64,000 bases of DNA from Variimorphobacter saccharofermentans (GCF_014174405.1 NZ_JACEGA010000001.1:990001-1054000), one strand, 5' to 3'; shown: positions 28,593 to 38,635, numbered from the stretch's first letter. The notes: generated by a model not told the origin, from the sequence alone. Numbers and translations are program-made.

Positions 28593-29210
28593 ATGCAGAA
28601 TTTTAAAATGGAAGGTATTGGAACAATCAGCGGTGGAGAATATGACATCGTCAAAATAGAAGGAGTAGGGAGCTGTAAGGGTAATATTAAAGCGAATGAG
28701 ATTTCTATTGAGGGAGTTTTTGATTGTAATGGCGATGTGGAAACCGGTTTATTATATTGCGAGGGTGTAGCTGATTTTAAATCCAATATCCGGGCGAAGA
28801 AATTGGTAATTGAGGGAGTATTGAGTGAAAGATCGGGTGGTAAGATTGAGGCAGAAGAAATCGTCTGTGATGGAGCAATCTCCACAAAAGGAGAGGTATC
28901 AGCTGATATTATCAATGCGGAAGGCTGCATCGAAGCAAATGAAATTGTAGGGGATCGAATTCGCATTAATTCAAGATTTACCAGGGGTAAAATACTGACC
29001 TTAATCAATCGTATTCAATCAAAGGTGAAGCTGATTGAAGCTACTACAATTGAGTTAAGAGGAGTAACAGCGGAAGTCGTAAATGGAAATGATATTACCA
29101 TTGGACCCAAATGTATCATTAATACAATCGATTGCAGTGGAGTTCTATACATTGATAAAACCGCTAAGGTTAATAAAATCACAGGGAATTATACGACAAG
29201 AGAATATTAA
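28593..29210 (+). CDS. bactofilin-like polymer-forming protein
   Basis: 205 residues of short repeated beta turns (I-E-G-V-G, I-S-I-E-G-V-F, V-I-E-G-V-L) that form a right-handed beta helix, as in bactofilins. Such proteins polymerise into cytoskeletal fibres at the membrane. It begins 19 bases after the yhbD-like gene, with GGGAGGG as ribosome site. Confidence 0.85.
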   Translation: MQNFKMEGIGTISGGEYDIVKIEGVGSCKGNIKANEISIEGVFDCNGDVETGLLYCEGVADFKSNIRAKKLVIEGVLSERSGGKIEAEEIVCDGAISTKGEVSADIINAEGCIEANEIVGDRIRINSRFTRGKILTLINRIQSKVKLIEATTIELRGVTAEVVNGNDITIGPKCIINTIDCSGVLYIDKTAKVNKITGNYTTREY

Positions 29211-29288
29211 TCTGGTGAAACTCCAGGATAACTTTATAGGAAAGTAAAGTCCTTTTACGCTAAGCTTACATCCTTCCAAAGAGTATAT

Positions 29289-29470
29289 AAAAGTGGCTGT
29301 TGCAGCAGGGATTATGACTTACCATGATACACTGTCGGAAGAACAAAGTTGTTAATTCTGTATGGATATGACGAACATTTATGTCCGTCTGAGACATATA
29401 GAATGAACAATCTGTACTTCCGTCTGTGTGTGAGGTAAGTCATAGTCTCCGCTAATCAACAGCCACTTTT
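29289..29470. repeat. 182-base imperfect hairpin element
   Basis: AAAAGTGGCTGTTG (29289-29302) pairs perfectly with 29457-29470. TATGACTTACC (29313-29323) pairs with 29434-29444, and the inner CGGAAG region with CTTCCG near 29417-29422. It fills the gap between two convergent genes. Its right half recurs at window position 1-54. It could be a miniature mobile element, a structured RNA or a two-way terminator. Confidence 0.7.
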
Positions 29471-29494
29471 TCACGATAAAAGCTTTATTCTTTC

Positions 29495-31795
29495 TTATTC
29501 TTCTTCAATACGAAAACCGTATTTCAATGCAAACTGGTACGCGTCACTGCCCTGCTGACAGTATATGGTTCTCTTGCCAGTTATATCCCAGCTATAAAAA
29601 GCATTCTTATCAATCTTAGAAACCGTTGAAGGAATATGAATTTTAGTCAGGTTTGAGCAATACCCAAAGGTATATGCAGGAATTTCATTTAATCCACTGG
29701 ATACCCAGACTTCAGTCAAGTTAGCATTATTACTAAATGCATTACGGTCAACGAAGCTAACGCTATCCGGAAGTGTCAGTGTATTCAGATTACAATTATT
29801 AAATGCACTATTACCAATGGATTGTAAGCTGCCCGGTAACTTAACCTTGCTTAACCGGGTACAACCATTAAAGGCTCCATTTTCGATGGACTCCAGACCT
29901 TCTGATAAGATTACTTCATTCAGTCTGCTGCAAAAACTAAAGGCATTCTTTGATATAACAGTAACGCTATCTGGTATAGTAACCTTGGTTAAGGTTCCAT
30001 TATTGCTAAATACGGATGGAGCAATATATACAACCTGGTCCGGTATAACAAGTTCGCTGTCTTTTCCGGTATACTTTACTAAGAAGCCATTGTTTGCAAT
30101 TACCATATGTTCAACTTCGTTATCACGAATCCATTTACTTCCGACAAAAACGTTGGAACCTAATTTCTTAAGAGAATTAGGTAGGTTTACTGTTTCCAGA
30201 TTCGCACATCCGCGAAATACATTGGATCCGATTTCCTTTACGCCCTCAGGGATATCTATATCAATTAATGCCCTACAGGAATAGAAGGCATAGGAATTAA
30301 TGACTTTGATATTCTCTGGAATCTCAATCTCTTTAAGAGAAGTACAGCCGTAGAAGAGACTTTCCGGGAGCTCTTCCAGAGAATCGGACAAGGTTACTTC
30401 CTTTAAATTTACACATTCGGAAAATGCATTGTTACCTATCATTTCAACAGAATCCGGAATTGCCAGTTCATAAAGCTGATAACATTGACGAAAAGCATAA
30501 CTACCTATATATTTTAAGGTTGCGGGTAGGTTGACGGATTGAAGGCTGTTGCAATTACCAAATGCGTTCTGTCCTATATATGTTGCCTGATCGGATATTG
30601 TAATTTTACTGAGACGTTCGCAAGCATAAAACAAGTTATCTGAGATTTTCTTAATCTTTTCAGGAAGGTTCATTTCAGTCAGCTTATTACAATTATAAAA
30701 CACACCATTCCCTAATTCTTTCAGATTATCCGGCAGGGTGAGCGAGGTTAAAGAAGTACAGTCGCAGAAAGCAAAATCCCCTATGTACGTAATTGTATCA
30801 GGTAGAGTAATCGACTTTAATTTCTTGCAGCCATTAAAGGTATTACTCTCAATACTTTTTATATTCTTTGGTAGATTGATACTCGTTAAAGAGCTGCAAT
30901 ATGAGAATGCATTAGCATCAATTTGAGTAATGCTTTCAGGTAAAGTGATACTTTTCAGTGCTTTACAATATTCAAAGGTTCCCTGCTCAATTAAGGTAAT
31001 ACCTTCTGGTATCTTGATACTCTTAAGTTTTCTACAGGATGAAAAGGCATAACTATTAATTTGCTTCACAGTACTCGGAAGCGTGATGGAAGTTAAACTT
31101 TCGCAGTATTGAAAGGTAGAGGGTTGAATGGTAGTAATACCCTCAGGAATTGTTATCTTAGTAAGACTGCGACAATACTGAAATGCCTGCTTCCCTAGTG
31201 TTGTGAGTCCTTTCGGAAGATTGATTGTTTTTAGACTGTAACAATCAATAAATGCTCTTCTTGCAATATAATATAGTTTACTATCGGATGGAATGCTCAC
31301 CGTCTTAAGTTTTCCACAATAAGCAAAGGCTTCAATACTGATAAACTTTACTGACTTGGGTAATGTAATCTTTGTTATTTTCCCACAGTTAGCAAAAGCA
31401 CGCTCACCGATATAGCTTAATTTTGAAGGCAGCGTTACATTCGTCAGCTTATAGCAGTCATAGAACGCTTCGTAAGGAATTCTGGTTATGCTGTCTGGTA
31501 AACTAATATTCTTTAACGCAGAGCAATTTGAAAAAGCTTCTTCTCCAATAACTTTTACATTAGATGGTAAAATAATGGTTGTAACCGTATTGTTTCCATA
31601 AAATGCGCGTTTTCCTATCTCAGTGACTGTATTTGGAACAGTTACGCTCTTTGCAGATCCAGTATAAGTGACTAATACGCCATCCTTAATAACAAAATCA
31701 CTGGAAACTGCCGCATTCGTCCTTGGCGTGTATGTTAACAAACACAATACTAGCAGGAAAAGGAGACCAGCTCCATATCTTATTTTTCTACTCAT
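29495..31795 (-). CDS. BspA-like leucine-rich repeat surface protein
   Basis: 766 residues. A signal peptide (about 1-30) is followed by some thirty 23-residue LRR_5 repeats with the pattern I-G-x-x-A-F-x-x-C-x-x-L-x-x-I-x-L-P. There is no anchor motif, so it is probably secreted or held non-covalently. Such proteins mediate binding to host or cell surfaces. Start ATG 31795 follows GGAGGG; an upstream in-frame ATG has the ribosome site downstream of it. Confidence 0.92.
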   Translation of the reverse strand: MSRKIRYGAGLLFLLVLCLLTYTPRTNAAVSSDFVIKDGVLVTYTGSAKSVTVPNTVTEIGKRAFYGNNTVTTIILPSNVKVIGEEAFSNCSALKNISLPDSITRIPYEAFYDCYKLTNVTLPSKLSYIGERAFANCGKITKITLPKSVKFISIEAFAYCGKLKTVSIPSDSKLYYIARRAFIDCYSLKTINLPKGLTTLGKQAFQYCRSLTKITIPEGITTIQPSTFQYCESLTSITLPSTVKQINSYAFSSCRKLKSIKIPEGITLIEQGTFEYCKALKSITLPESITQIDANAFSYCSSLTSINLPKNIKSIESNTFNGCKKLKSITLPDTITYIGDFAFCDCTSLTSLTLPDNLKELGNGVFYNCNKLTEMNLPEKIKKISDNLFYACERLSKITISDQATYIGQNAFGNCNSLQSVNLPATLKYIGSYAFRQCYQLYELAIPDSVEMIGNNAFSECVNLKEVTLSDSLEELPESLFYGCTSLKEIEIPENIKVINSYAFYSCRALIDIDIPEGVKEIGSNVFRGCANLETVNLPNSLKKLGSNVFVGSKWIRDNEVEHMVIANNGFLVKYTGKDSELVIPDQVVYIAPSVFSNNGTLTKVTIPDSVTVISKNAFSFCSRLNEVILSEGLESIENGAFNGCTRLSKVKLPGSLQSIGNSAFNNCNLNTLTLPDSVSFVDRNAFSNNANLTEVWVSSGLNEIPAYTFGYCSNLTKIHIPSTVSKIDKNAFYSWDITGKRTIYCQQGSDAYQFALKYGFRIEEE

Positions 31796-32041
31796 AAATC
31801 CCTCCATTCTGCCACGTCGGCCTATGCCAGTCTTTACATTTAGACTACGTACTTATTTTATTATGCATTTCGATTTCCTACAAGTGGAAAATAATATTAA
31901 TTCTTCAATTACAGGAGTACAGTTCCATCTCCAGTCTGTATGAATGGTATTTTGACAGGATTAACAAGTGACAGGCAGGAGATGGCTAGGACATTAGTTA
32001 TGAAAATAATATAATTAAAATAAAATATACTTTATAATAAA

Positions 32042-32078
32042 ATATACCTTGACAGGCGAGGTATATTGTGATATTTTG
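32042..32078 (+). promoter_or_regulatory. promoter with PadR-type operator
   Basis: AATATACCT (32042-32050) and AGGTATATT (32060-32068) form a perfect inverted repeat around TTGACA (32050-32055); a -10-like TATTTT follows after 17 bases. The rest of 31796-32148 is AT-rich with a second -10-like box near 32097-32112. Confidence 0.55.
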
Positions 32079-32148
32079 TATCTAGGTTGGTAATATATGC
32101 TATATTATAATACTAAATCATGATACAGATAAGAAAGGAGCTGATAAA

Positions 32149-32493
32149 TTGTCAATTGCATCAGATTTAATTCGTGGTCATACTGACACCATTATTTTAG
32201 CTCATTTAAATGTGAGTGACAGTTATGGCTATGAGATTAACAAAACAATACAGACGAAAACAAAAGGTCGTTATGAGTTAAAGGAAGCTACTCTATACTC
32301 GGCATTCCGACGACTGGAAGAGGGCGGACTTATTCTCTCCTATTGGGGAGATGAAGCCACTGGAGCGCGAAGAAGATACTATAAAATCACTGAAGCGGGA
32401 AAGGAAACCTATCAGCGATTAAAGGAAGATTGGAAGAGTGCGAAGGAAATGATAGATAAATTAATTGAATCGGAGGTTGATAAGAATGAATGA
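32149..32493 (+). CDS. PadR family regulator
   Basis: 114 residues with the PadR winged helix (G-Y-E-I-N-K-T-I, then E-A-T-L-Y-S-A-F-R-R-L-E and R-R-Y-Y-K-I-T-E-A-G). Start is TTG 32149 after AAGGAG. The 3' end overlaps the next gene by 8 bases. It likely represses this three-gene envelope operon. Confidence 0.92.
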   Translation: MSIASDLIRGHTDTIILAHLNVSDSYGYEINKTIQTKTKGRYELKEATLYSAFRRLEEGGLILSYWGDEATGARRRYYKITEAGKETYQRLKEDWKSAKEMIDKLIESEVDKNE

Positions 32494-33133
32494 TAAGCTT
32501 CGCAGGTATATCGATAATCTATTCATCGATGTACCACAGACAAAAAGTATGATTGAGCTGAAAGAGGAGATGCTACAGAACCTAATAGAAAAGTATCAGG
32601 ACTTAATTGCAGAAGGGAAGAGTGAAGAGGCAGCTTATAATATTGCGATTGCAGGTATTGGTGATATTAGTTCTTTGATAAAGGATATGGATTGTCAGAG
32701 AGTGTCCAACGTGAATATAGAGGCAGCCAGACAGAAGGCGGCATTACTTACTTCTGTTTCCGTAATGTTGTATATTCTATCCATTGTTCCACTTTTAGTT
32801 TCACTTCGGTCCGGTCATCTGTTTTACGGATTAGTTGGGGTAGTAGTCATGATAACATTAGCTACCGGAGTTATTATCTATAATGGGATGACAAAACCCA
32901 GGTTAAATAGTGGAGATCAAACTATGGTTGAAGAATTTAGAGAATGGCAGTCAGAGAAATTTGAACGAGGCAAGGCAAGAATATCCATTTCATTTGCTGT
33001 GTGGAGCATTCTGGTAGTTATTTATCTCATAGTTAGTTTTCTTACCTTTGCATGGTATATTACATGGATTGTCTTTATTATTGGAGTAGCAATTGAGGCA
33101 CTTATTAACGTGTATTTTATTTGGAAGAAATGA
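32486..33133 (+). CDS. DUF1700-like membrane protein
   Basis: About 215 residues. The N-terminal helical region (Y-I-D-N-L-F ... L-K-E-E-M-L-Q-N-L) is the permease-prefix/DUF1700 type found beside PadR genes, followed by four membrane helices. ATG 32486 is chosen because it overlaps the PadR stop, as usual in this operon. Function unknown; envelope stress is likely from the context. Confidence 0.8.
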   Translation: MNDKLRRYIDNLFIDVPQTKSMIELKEEMLQNLIEKYQDLIAEGKSEEAAYNIAIAGIGDISSLIKDMDCQRVSNVNIEAARQKAALLTSVSVMLYILSIVPLLVSLRSGHLFYGLVGVVVMITLATGVIIYNGMTKPRLNSGDQTMVEEFREWQSEKFERGKARISISFAVWSILVVIYLIVSFLTFAWYITWIVFIIGVAIEALINVYFIWKK

Positions 33134-33140
33134 GGTCAAA

Positions 33141-34154
33141 ATGAGGCAATATAGATCTATTCAAATAGTATGCTGGTTTATCATAGCGGTAGTTTTCTTA
33201 GGCCTGGCAATATGGTTTTTCATGGGTCTGGGTACAAAAAGCGGATTCCATTATGGTGGTATTCAGATTCTGCATGGACCCTATGAAGAGGTTGGAAGAT
33301 ATCAAGTTGATATTACTGATATAGATAGTCTGGATGTAGCGTGGGAAGCAGGAGGAATTAAAATTACTCCTTATGATGGAAGAGATATTGAATTAGTAGA
33401 ATATGCTCAAAGGGATCTGGATGAGGATGAGAAAGTCGTATATAATGTTCAGAATAGTACACTTATAATTCAGTATTGTGAGGATAGCACGCTCTTTATT
33501 GATTTTATTCCATCAAAGAAGCTGGAGGTATTTCTTCCTGAGAGTCTGGCAAGTAATCTGAAGTCAGTATCCCTCAATGTGGTGTCCTCCTATAGTATAG
33601 TTCAAAATCTAACCACCAACTCATTTGAACATGTGTGTGTATCCGGTGATGCTGAGCTAACCAGTATCCTAACGCAGGAGATGCTACTTCGATCCACCTC
33701 TGGTCGATATACATTGTCAGATATAACAGCATCACAGGCAAATGTAAAAACAGTCTCGGGTGATGTTAAGTCCGATAATATGATAACAGATGATCTAACG
33801 ATTAATACTACATCGGGAAATATTATAATGGATACTATGGATACGAAAAAACTGTACTTCAAGTCAGTCTCCGGTGATTTTTCCATATCGGGTAACATGA
33901 GAGAATTATCAGGGGACACCACCTCGGGTAAGCTGAATATAACAGATGAGATCATCCCGGAAGGATTTCGTATTAAGACAGTATCCGGAGACATATATCT
34001 GACTATGCCAGAATTCGATGATTTTAATCTATCTCATAAGACCGTATCAGGTGATTTTGAGAGTGAAATACCGGTGAGAACCAAGGATACAGAGGATGGT
34101 CAATATATGATTAAGACCACCACTGGTGATGTTACGATAGATGCATTATATTAA
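33141..34154 (+). CDS. DUF4097 beta-repeat envelope protein
   Basis: About 337 residues. One membrane helix (about 5-28) is followed by repeats of S-G-D and T-S-G-x turns (V-S-G-D-V-K, T-S-G-N-I, V-S-G-D-F, T-S-G-K-L), the DUF4097 beta solenoid. ATG 33141 follows GAGG and lies 7 bases after the previous stop; the in-frame ATG at 33093 is inside that gene. A strong terminator follows. Confidence 0.85.
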   Translation: MRQYRSIQIVCWFIIAVVFLGLAIWFFMGLGTKSGFHYGGIQILHGPYEEVGRYQVDITDIDSLDVAWEAGGIKITPYDGRDIELVEYAQRDLDEDEKVVYNVQNSTLIIQYCEDSTLFIDFIPSKKLEVFLPESLASNLKSVSLNVVSSYSIVQNLTTNSFEHVCVSGDAELTSILTQEMLLRSTSGRYTLSDITASQANVKTVSGDVKSDNMITDDLTINTTSGNIIMDTMDTKKLYFKSVSGDFSISGNMRELSGDTTSGKLNITDEIIPEGFRIKTVSGDIYLTMPEFDDFNLSHKTVSGDFESEIPVRTKDTEDGQYMIKTTTGDVTIDALY

Positions 34155-34180
34155 TATATAAAGATATTAATATGTAATGA

Positions 34181-34212
34181 GGATGCCAATGCAATATGAT
34201 TGGCATCCTTAT
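34181..34212 (+). terminator. terminator of the PadR operon
   Basis: GGATGCCAAT pairs perfectly with ATTGGCATCC, followed by TTATTAT. Confidence 0.8.
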
Positions 34213-34405
34213 TATATGAATTGGTTTTTATAGTAGAATCAGACATTATTTTGGTGTAGGCAATATATCTTCTTCTATTAAAAATTGATGAAAATTGTGG
34301 AATTATGTTGAAAAAGTTACCCAAATAAAGTAAGGTTTATATAGATTAATTTGGTGTCATATTTGACAAACTAATCATATTCTTTATTAATACGGGGGTA
34401 AGAAA

Positions 34406-35434
34406 ATGAGTAACTTAGAAGTAACAGCACCAAATGCGATGTCTCAAAAAAAGAAGGGGATATACGGGAGCACCTTGAAGATTGTAGCTATCGTCACTAT
34501 GCTCATTGATCACATCGGAGCAACGATTGTTCAGTATTCCATTCAATCAAGACAAACCGGTCTGAACCTTACCAATACTCAAGAATTGGTGAACTTTTAT
34601 GCAACGAATAGTACGCTGATTATTGTGAATACAATTATGAGGTTAATTGGTAGAATAGCATTTCCTATTTTCTGCTTTTTGCTGGTGGAAGGCTTTCTAC
34701 ATACAAGAAACGTATGGAAGTATGCATTAAGACTTGGAATATTTGCCTTGGTTTCTGAAATTCCGTTTGATTTGGCATTTAGTAATCATCTTTACTATCC
34801 GCAATATCAAAATGTATATTTTACTTTATTAATAGGCTTAATCACGTTAATCGGCTTCCAAAAGCTACAGGAAAAGCTACAGGACAAGAGCTGGCTCCCG
34901 GTACTGGGAGTGGCGGGAGCCATAGTAATGGGAATTGCAGTTGTAATATCACCCTTTGGTTTTGTCCAGTATATTAATAATATTCTTTGGGCATTGGGAC
35001 AGGATAACATCAATCCATACGGAAGTACTGGTATCCTGTTAGCCATAATACTTAGTCTCATTGCTCTTGGTGTATTTGCCATCATGTGTAAGAAGAGTGG
35101 AGTGAAGAAGGCTAGCCTCAGGTTCGCAGATATTCTAATTCTTGCGATCGGCATGCTTGCTGCAGAATATCTTATGACAGATTACTCTGCATTTGGTGTG
35201 CTTACCATTGCAGTAATGTATGGACTAAGGAAGAAACCATTCCGATCCATGCTAGGTGGATGCATCACCTTAGCGATCATGTCCGTTTCAGAGATTCCTG
35301 CATTCCTTGATTTGATTCTGGTACATAAATATAACGGAGAGCGCGGTTTAAAGATGAAATATGTATTCTATATATTCTATCCGGCTCATCTGTTGATACT
35401 GTATGGAATATGCTGGTTAATGAAAATAATATAA
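34406..35434 (+). CDS. TraX family membrane protein
   Basis: 342 residues with about eight to nine membrane helices. The opening L-K-I-V-A-I-V-T-M-L-I-D-H-I-G and the C-terminal Y-I-F-Y-P-A-H-L-L-I-L-Y-G-I match TraX proteins, acyltransferase-like membrane proteins known from F pilin acetylation but common in Firmicutes without conjugation genes. GGGGG precedes the ATG. No transfer genes are nearby. Confidence 0.85.
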   Translation: MSNLEVTAPNAMSQKKKGIYGSTLKIVAIVTMLIDHIGATIVQYSIQSRQTGLNLTNTQELVNFYATNSTLIIVNTIMRLIGRIAFPIFCFLLVEGFLHTRNVWKYALRLGIFALVSEIPFDLAFSNHLYYPQYQNVYFTLLIGLITLIGFQKLQEKLQDKSWLPVLGVAGAIVMGIAVVISPFGFVQYINNILWALGQDNINPYGSTGILLAIILSLIALGVFAIMCKKSGVKKASLRFADILILAIGMLAAEYLMTDYSAFGVLTIAVMYGLRKKPFRSMLGGCITLAIMSVSEIPAFLDLILVHKYNGERGLKMKYVFYIFYPAHLLILYGICWLMKII

Positions 35435-35471
35435 TAAAGAGTAGATAGAAACAGGGAGGGAGCTTTGCTCA

Positions 35472-36341
35472 TCAATGATACTCGATGGTAGAGCTGGAAC
35501 TATCAAAATAAATAAAGTCTCCATCGTCATAATTCCATATTGCTTTTAGTAACGTTGGTTTCTTTATACCGTCGCTATCCAGTCGATACTGATCGGCGGT
35601 CACAGTCCATTTAACCATGGTTATGGAACCGTCATCATTTGTGACACCTCTGTCATTAGTGGTAAAGGAGGTTATCTCGCCCAAATCATTTATGCTGAAG
35701 ATACCTTCCGTTTCTATTCCATAATACGAAATCTTTGCTTTTACATGGTTTTTATCAATTTCTTCATAGGTTATGAAATCTTCCAATAATGCATAAGGAA
35801 ATAAGATACTGTCGGCCAGGTATGTAACCAGACATGCCTGGTCCATTTCTTTGCCAGTCACATTGAATATGGTAACTACTTTACCGATCGTTCCTTTCAT
35901 ACCACCAACACCATCTTCATAGGAATCACATCCTTCAAAAGGAATCCCTTTCATCTTGCTATCAATTAATGCCATGCGGTCCGGCTGACTAAGGAAGTTA
36001 TATTGAATATAATCAATGGTTAAGTTCGGGCCGCCTCTTTCTTGCCAGAAATCCACATTCCGAAAGTATGCTTTCATATAAGAGCGTTTCTGTGTGCCTA
36101 GGATACCAATGTAGTGAATATATCTCTGAATTGGCTCCGGCAGATCTACTATATCTGCCTCTGTCACCGTTCCACTTATATGTTTATCCTTCTGAATCAG
36201 CTTATCCACCCTTTTGTAATAATCCCTCTGAACAAAGGAAACTGGGAGCTGAAAGAATATAATAATTAAAACAATAACCGCGAGAATGCTTCCGATTACA
36301 ATTAACATTATTTTAGATCTCCTGTTCTTATTCTTGCTCAT
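35472..36341 (-). CDS. DUF6544-type membrane-anchored protein
   Basis: 289 residues with an N-terminal membrane helix (about 10-33) and a soluble domain with the D-L-P-E-P-I-Q-R-Y-I-H-Y motif characteristic of DUF6544 proteins. Function unknown. Its start lies inside the upstream MarR gene (14-base overlap), so the two are co-translated. Confidence 0.75.
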   Translation of the reverse strand: MSKNKNRRSKIMLIVIGSILAVIVLIIIFFQLPVSFVQRDYYKRVDKLIQKDKHISGTVTEADIVDLPEPIQRYIHYIGILGTQKRSYMKAYFRNVDFWQERGGPNLTIDYIQYNFLSQPDRMALIDSKMKGIPFEGCDSYEDGVGGMKGTIGKVVTIFNVTGKEMDQACLVTYLADSILFPYALLEDFITYEEIDKNHVKAKISYYGIETEGIFSINDLGEITSFTTNDRGVTNDDGSITMVKWTVTADQYRLDSDGIKKPTLLKAIWNYDDGDFIYFDSSSSTIEYH

Positions 36342-36783
36342 ATGCTTTTTCCATTTCTATCACTCGGTTTGTCAGACGAATGATACCCTCATACATACCA
36401 TTTACAATTGGCTCATCAAAATCCTTAAATAATTCCATAATAAAATCTTCTCCTTTTTGATCATTTTCCTTGAAGTAATCATCACATTTCTGTGTTAATG
36501 ATACGCGGTTTACTCGTGCATCGGTTGCATCCTTAGATACAGTTACATAGCCCTTCTTTTCCAGAATTAGAGCCATTTTCTTAACGTTCTGCCTGGAATT
36601 ACCCAGTTCATTCGCAATATCTGAAATAGTAGGGGCATTCCCCTGAAACTTACTTACCACTACAATGAACAGCCATTGCTTTATCGTCATCTCAGGGTCA
36701 ATTCTGTCACCCAGTATCTGTATTCGATTAGCTAATACAAATAGTGATCCAAAAATATGAGCAATTTTGTCGTTCTTATTCAT
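36328..36783 (-). CDS. MarR family regulator
   Basis: 151 residues with the MarR winged helix (I-S-D-I-A-N-E-L-G-N-S-R-Q-N-V-K, then K-G-Y-V-T-V-S-K-D). GGAGG precedes the ATG. Two matching palindromes in its promoter show likely autorepression. Confidence 0.9.
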   Translation of the reverse strand: MNKNDKIAHIFGSLFVLANRIQILGDRIDPEMTIKQWLFIVVVSKFQGNAPTISDIANELGNSRQNVKKMALILEKKGYVTVSKDATDARVNRVSLTQKCDDYFKENDQKGEDFIMELFKDFDEPIVNGMYEGIIRLTNRVIEMEKAYEQE

Positions 36784-36806
36784 TCATAATACACCTCCAT
36801 TAAAAT

Positions 36807-36853
36807 AGGTAACCGGTTACCTGTATTATAGTTAACCAGTTACCTATTGTCAA
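36807..36853 (-). promoter_or_regulatory. MarR promoter with two operators
   Basis: On the minus strand: TTGACA (complement of 36848-36853), 17-base spacer, TATAAT (complement of 36825-36830). One operator, a near palindrome AGGTAACTGGTTAAC, fills the spacer. The other, AGGTAACCGGTTACCT (36807-36822), is a perfect palindrome just after the -10. Confidence 0.8.
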
Positions 36854-36873
36854 TACTATTTAATAAAATAATT

Positions 36874-38487
36874 TTATGCGACTTCCATAATTCTATTATT
36901 GTTGAAGGAATATTCCCTGTTACAGATGCTGCGGATAGAATCCTTATGCGTAACAATAATGACAGTTTTACCCCTCAAACGGTCTTCAATCAAACGAATC
37001 ATTTTATCTTCTGTTGCATCATCTACATTGCTGGTAGGCTCATCGAGCAGGTAAATCTCTTTATCTATTAGGAGACCTCTTAGAATATTTAGCCGTTGAC
37101 GTTGTCCGGTCGATACGAATACCCCGCGCTCACCAAGTAAGGTATCCAACCCCTTTTCCTGACGTTCATACCATTCCCCCATTCCTACTGCGTCAAGCAT
37201 ATTAATTAAGGTTTCATCAGAAATGGAGGTATTGCCAAAGGTCAGATTATCACGTAAGGTCATATCCAGCATTTCTGTATCCTGAGCAATATATACGGCA
37301 TCGATGTTCTTATGAATGCATTTCCCATCCACATACAGATGATTTTCTGACTCAATCATTCCGGATAGGATTTTCAGTAACGTGGTCTTTCCCTGACCGC
37401 TTTCTCCGGTGATACAGATTTTTTCGCCTTTGTTAATATGAAAGTCAGGAATTTCAATGGTAATGGAGCCTTGCCCGGTGGTATATTGATAGGTAATATC
37501 CTTCATGGCTATGCAATGAAAATCATTTCCGATGGAGGTAGAAGTATATTGAGGGGACTGCTCCTCTACAATTTGATCCATTTCCTTCTGGCTGGTAGCA
37601 TATAGGTTATAGTCATTTATAAAACCTGCAATATTCTTTACATTATGAACCAGCTGTACCGTTACGATGGAGAGATATGCCATGAATTCAATCATCGGGA
37701 AGCCAGGGTTCTTATTGTAAAGGGATAGAGCAACGAACATACAGATAGGGCATAGTAAATAATTGATTGTCTTATATATGCAAAATCCAAGTTCATTACC
37801 CAATGTAAAACGTCTGGAGGTCGTAAGATTATTCTTATGGAATACAGCCGCTTTCTTCTCGATAAACTGCAGGCCTCTTAGCTTTTGAATCGTAGAAATA
37901 TTATTAATGCCATCCATAAAGATTCGTGTCTGCTCTCCTCTGGCAACCGTCATTTCCTTTAGTGGCTTTTCAATTAAGGAGGAGCAAATGAGACGAGTTA
38001 GGATACCTAGTACCGCCAACAGAAATACAATCAAAGAAAACCACATGGAATAAATACCGATGTAAAATATAACGTATACTACATAGATGGCACTTACACC
38101 GGCAAATATGAAGCTGAACAGCATATTGCTTTTTCGTTCGATTAACTGCGTCAGAATTCCCGCAATATATCCGGTATTTCCCCTCTGTAAAGCCTCCGGT
38201 TTTGTAAAATATAATTTCTTGAAGTAATAATTGAAATTACCATTTCGTACATATGCTTTGGCAATGGAATCAGCATAATCACAAGTGAATTCCACTACTT
38301 CCCACAGAAGAATATATCCAATGAAAAAGATAGCAGCTCTTAAGAAGTCTTTCTGAATAATATTTGCTGCAGTTACCTTTGCCAGCACGCTAGTCAAGTA
38401 AGCGTTCATTACTCCCCAGAGTATTGTAAAACAACCATCAAGTACGAGAATTCTTCTTGGAATACCTATAAATATTTTCTTTAACAT
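36874..38487 (-). CDS. ABC half-transporter, permease fused to ATPase
   Basis: 537 residues: six membrane helices (about 1-300), then an ATPase domain with Walker A G-E-S-G-Q-G-K-T-T, a variant signature V-S-T-G-Q-R-Q-R and Walker B I-Y-L-L-D-E-P-T-S. This is the exporter layout of peptide and drug half-transporters, working as a dimer. It follows a 34-residue peptide gene and two hairpins on the same strand, so peptide export is possible but inferred. Confidence 0.88.
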   Translation of the reverse strand: MLKKIFIGIPRRILVLDGCFTILWGVMNAYLTSVLAKVTAANIIQKDFLRAAIFFIGYILLWEVVEFTCDYADSIAKAYVRNGNFNYYFKKLYFTKPEALQRGNTGYIAGILTQLIERKSNMLFSFIFAGVSAIYVVYVIFYIGIYSMWFSLIVFLLAVLGILTRLICSSLIEKPLKEMTVARGEQTRIFMDGINNISTIQKLRGLQFIEKKAAVFHKNNLTTSRRFTLGNELGFCIYKTINYLLCPICMFVALSLYNKNPGFPMIEFMAYLSIVTVQLVHNVKNIAGFINDYNLYATSQKEMDQIVEEQSPQYTSTSIGNDFHCIAMKDITYQYTTGQGSITIEIPDFHINKGEKICITGESGQGKTTLLKILSGMIESENHLYVDGKCIHKNIDAVYIAQDTEMLDMTLRDNLTFGNTSISDETLINMLDAVGMGEWYERQEKGLDTLLGERGVFVSTGQRQRLNILRGLLIDKEIYLLDEPTSNVDDATEDKMIRLIEDRLRGKTVIIVTHKDSIRSICNREYSFNNNRIMEVA

Positions 38488-38530
38488 AGTAACCCTCCCA
38501 TTAAATTATGCGCATTCTGCCCAAAGGGCT

Positions 38531-38610
38531 TTTTATCGTAAAGAAAATCCGGATACATCTCTTTACGATAAAATAAGCCGTTATTCTGTGCGTCCACAAA
38601 ATAACGGCTT
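38531..38610 (-). terminator. two tandem hairpins between peptide gene and ABC gene
   Basis: Reading the minus strand, AAGCCGTTATT (38600-38610) pairs with its complement at 38575-38585, and a second stem pairs TTTTATCGTAAAGA (38531-38544) with TCTTTACGATAAAA (38560-38573). They may set the ratio of peptide to transporter mRNA or end the peptide transcript. Confidence 0.65.
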
Positions 38611-38635
38611 TTCTGATAAATTATAAAAGATATAA

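Noticed and set aside
34406..35434. Conjugation machinery suggested by the TraX-like gene
   Set aside because: TraX-like proteins are common in Firmicutes without transfer genes, and none are seen nearby.
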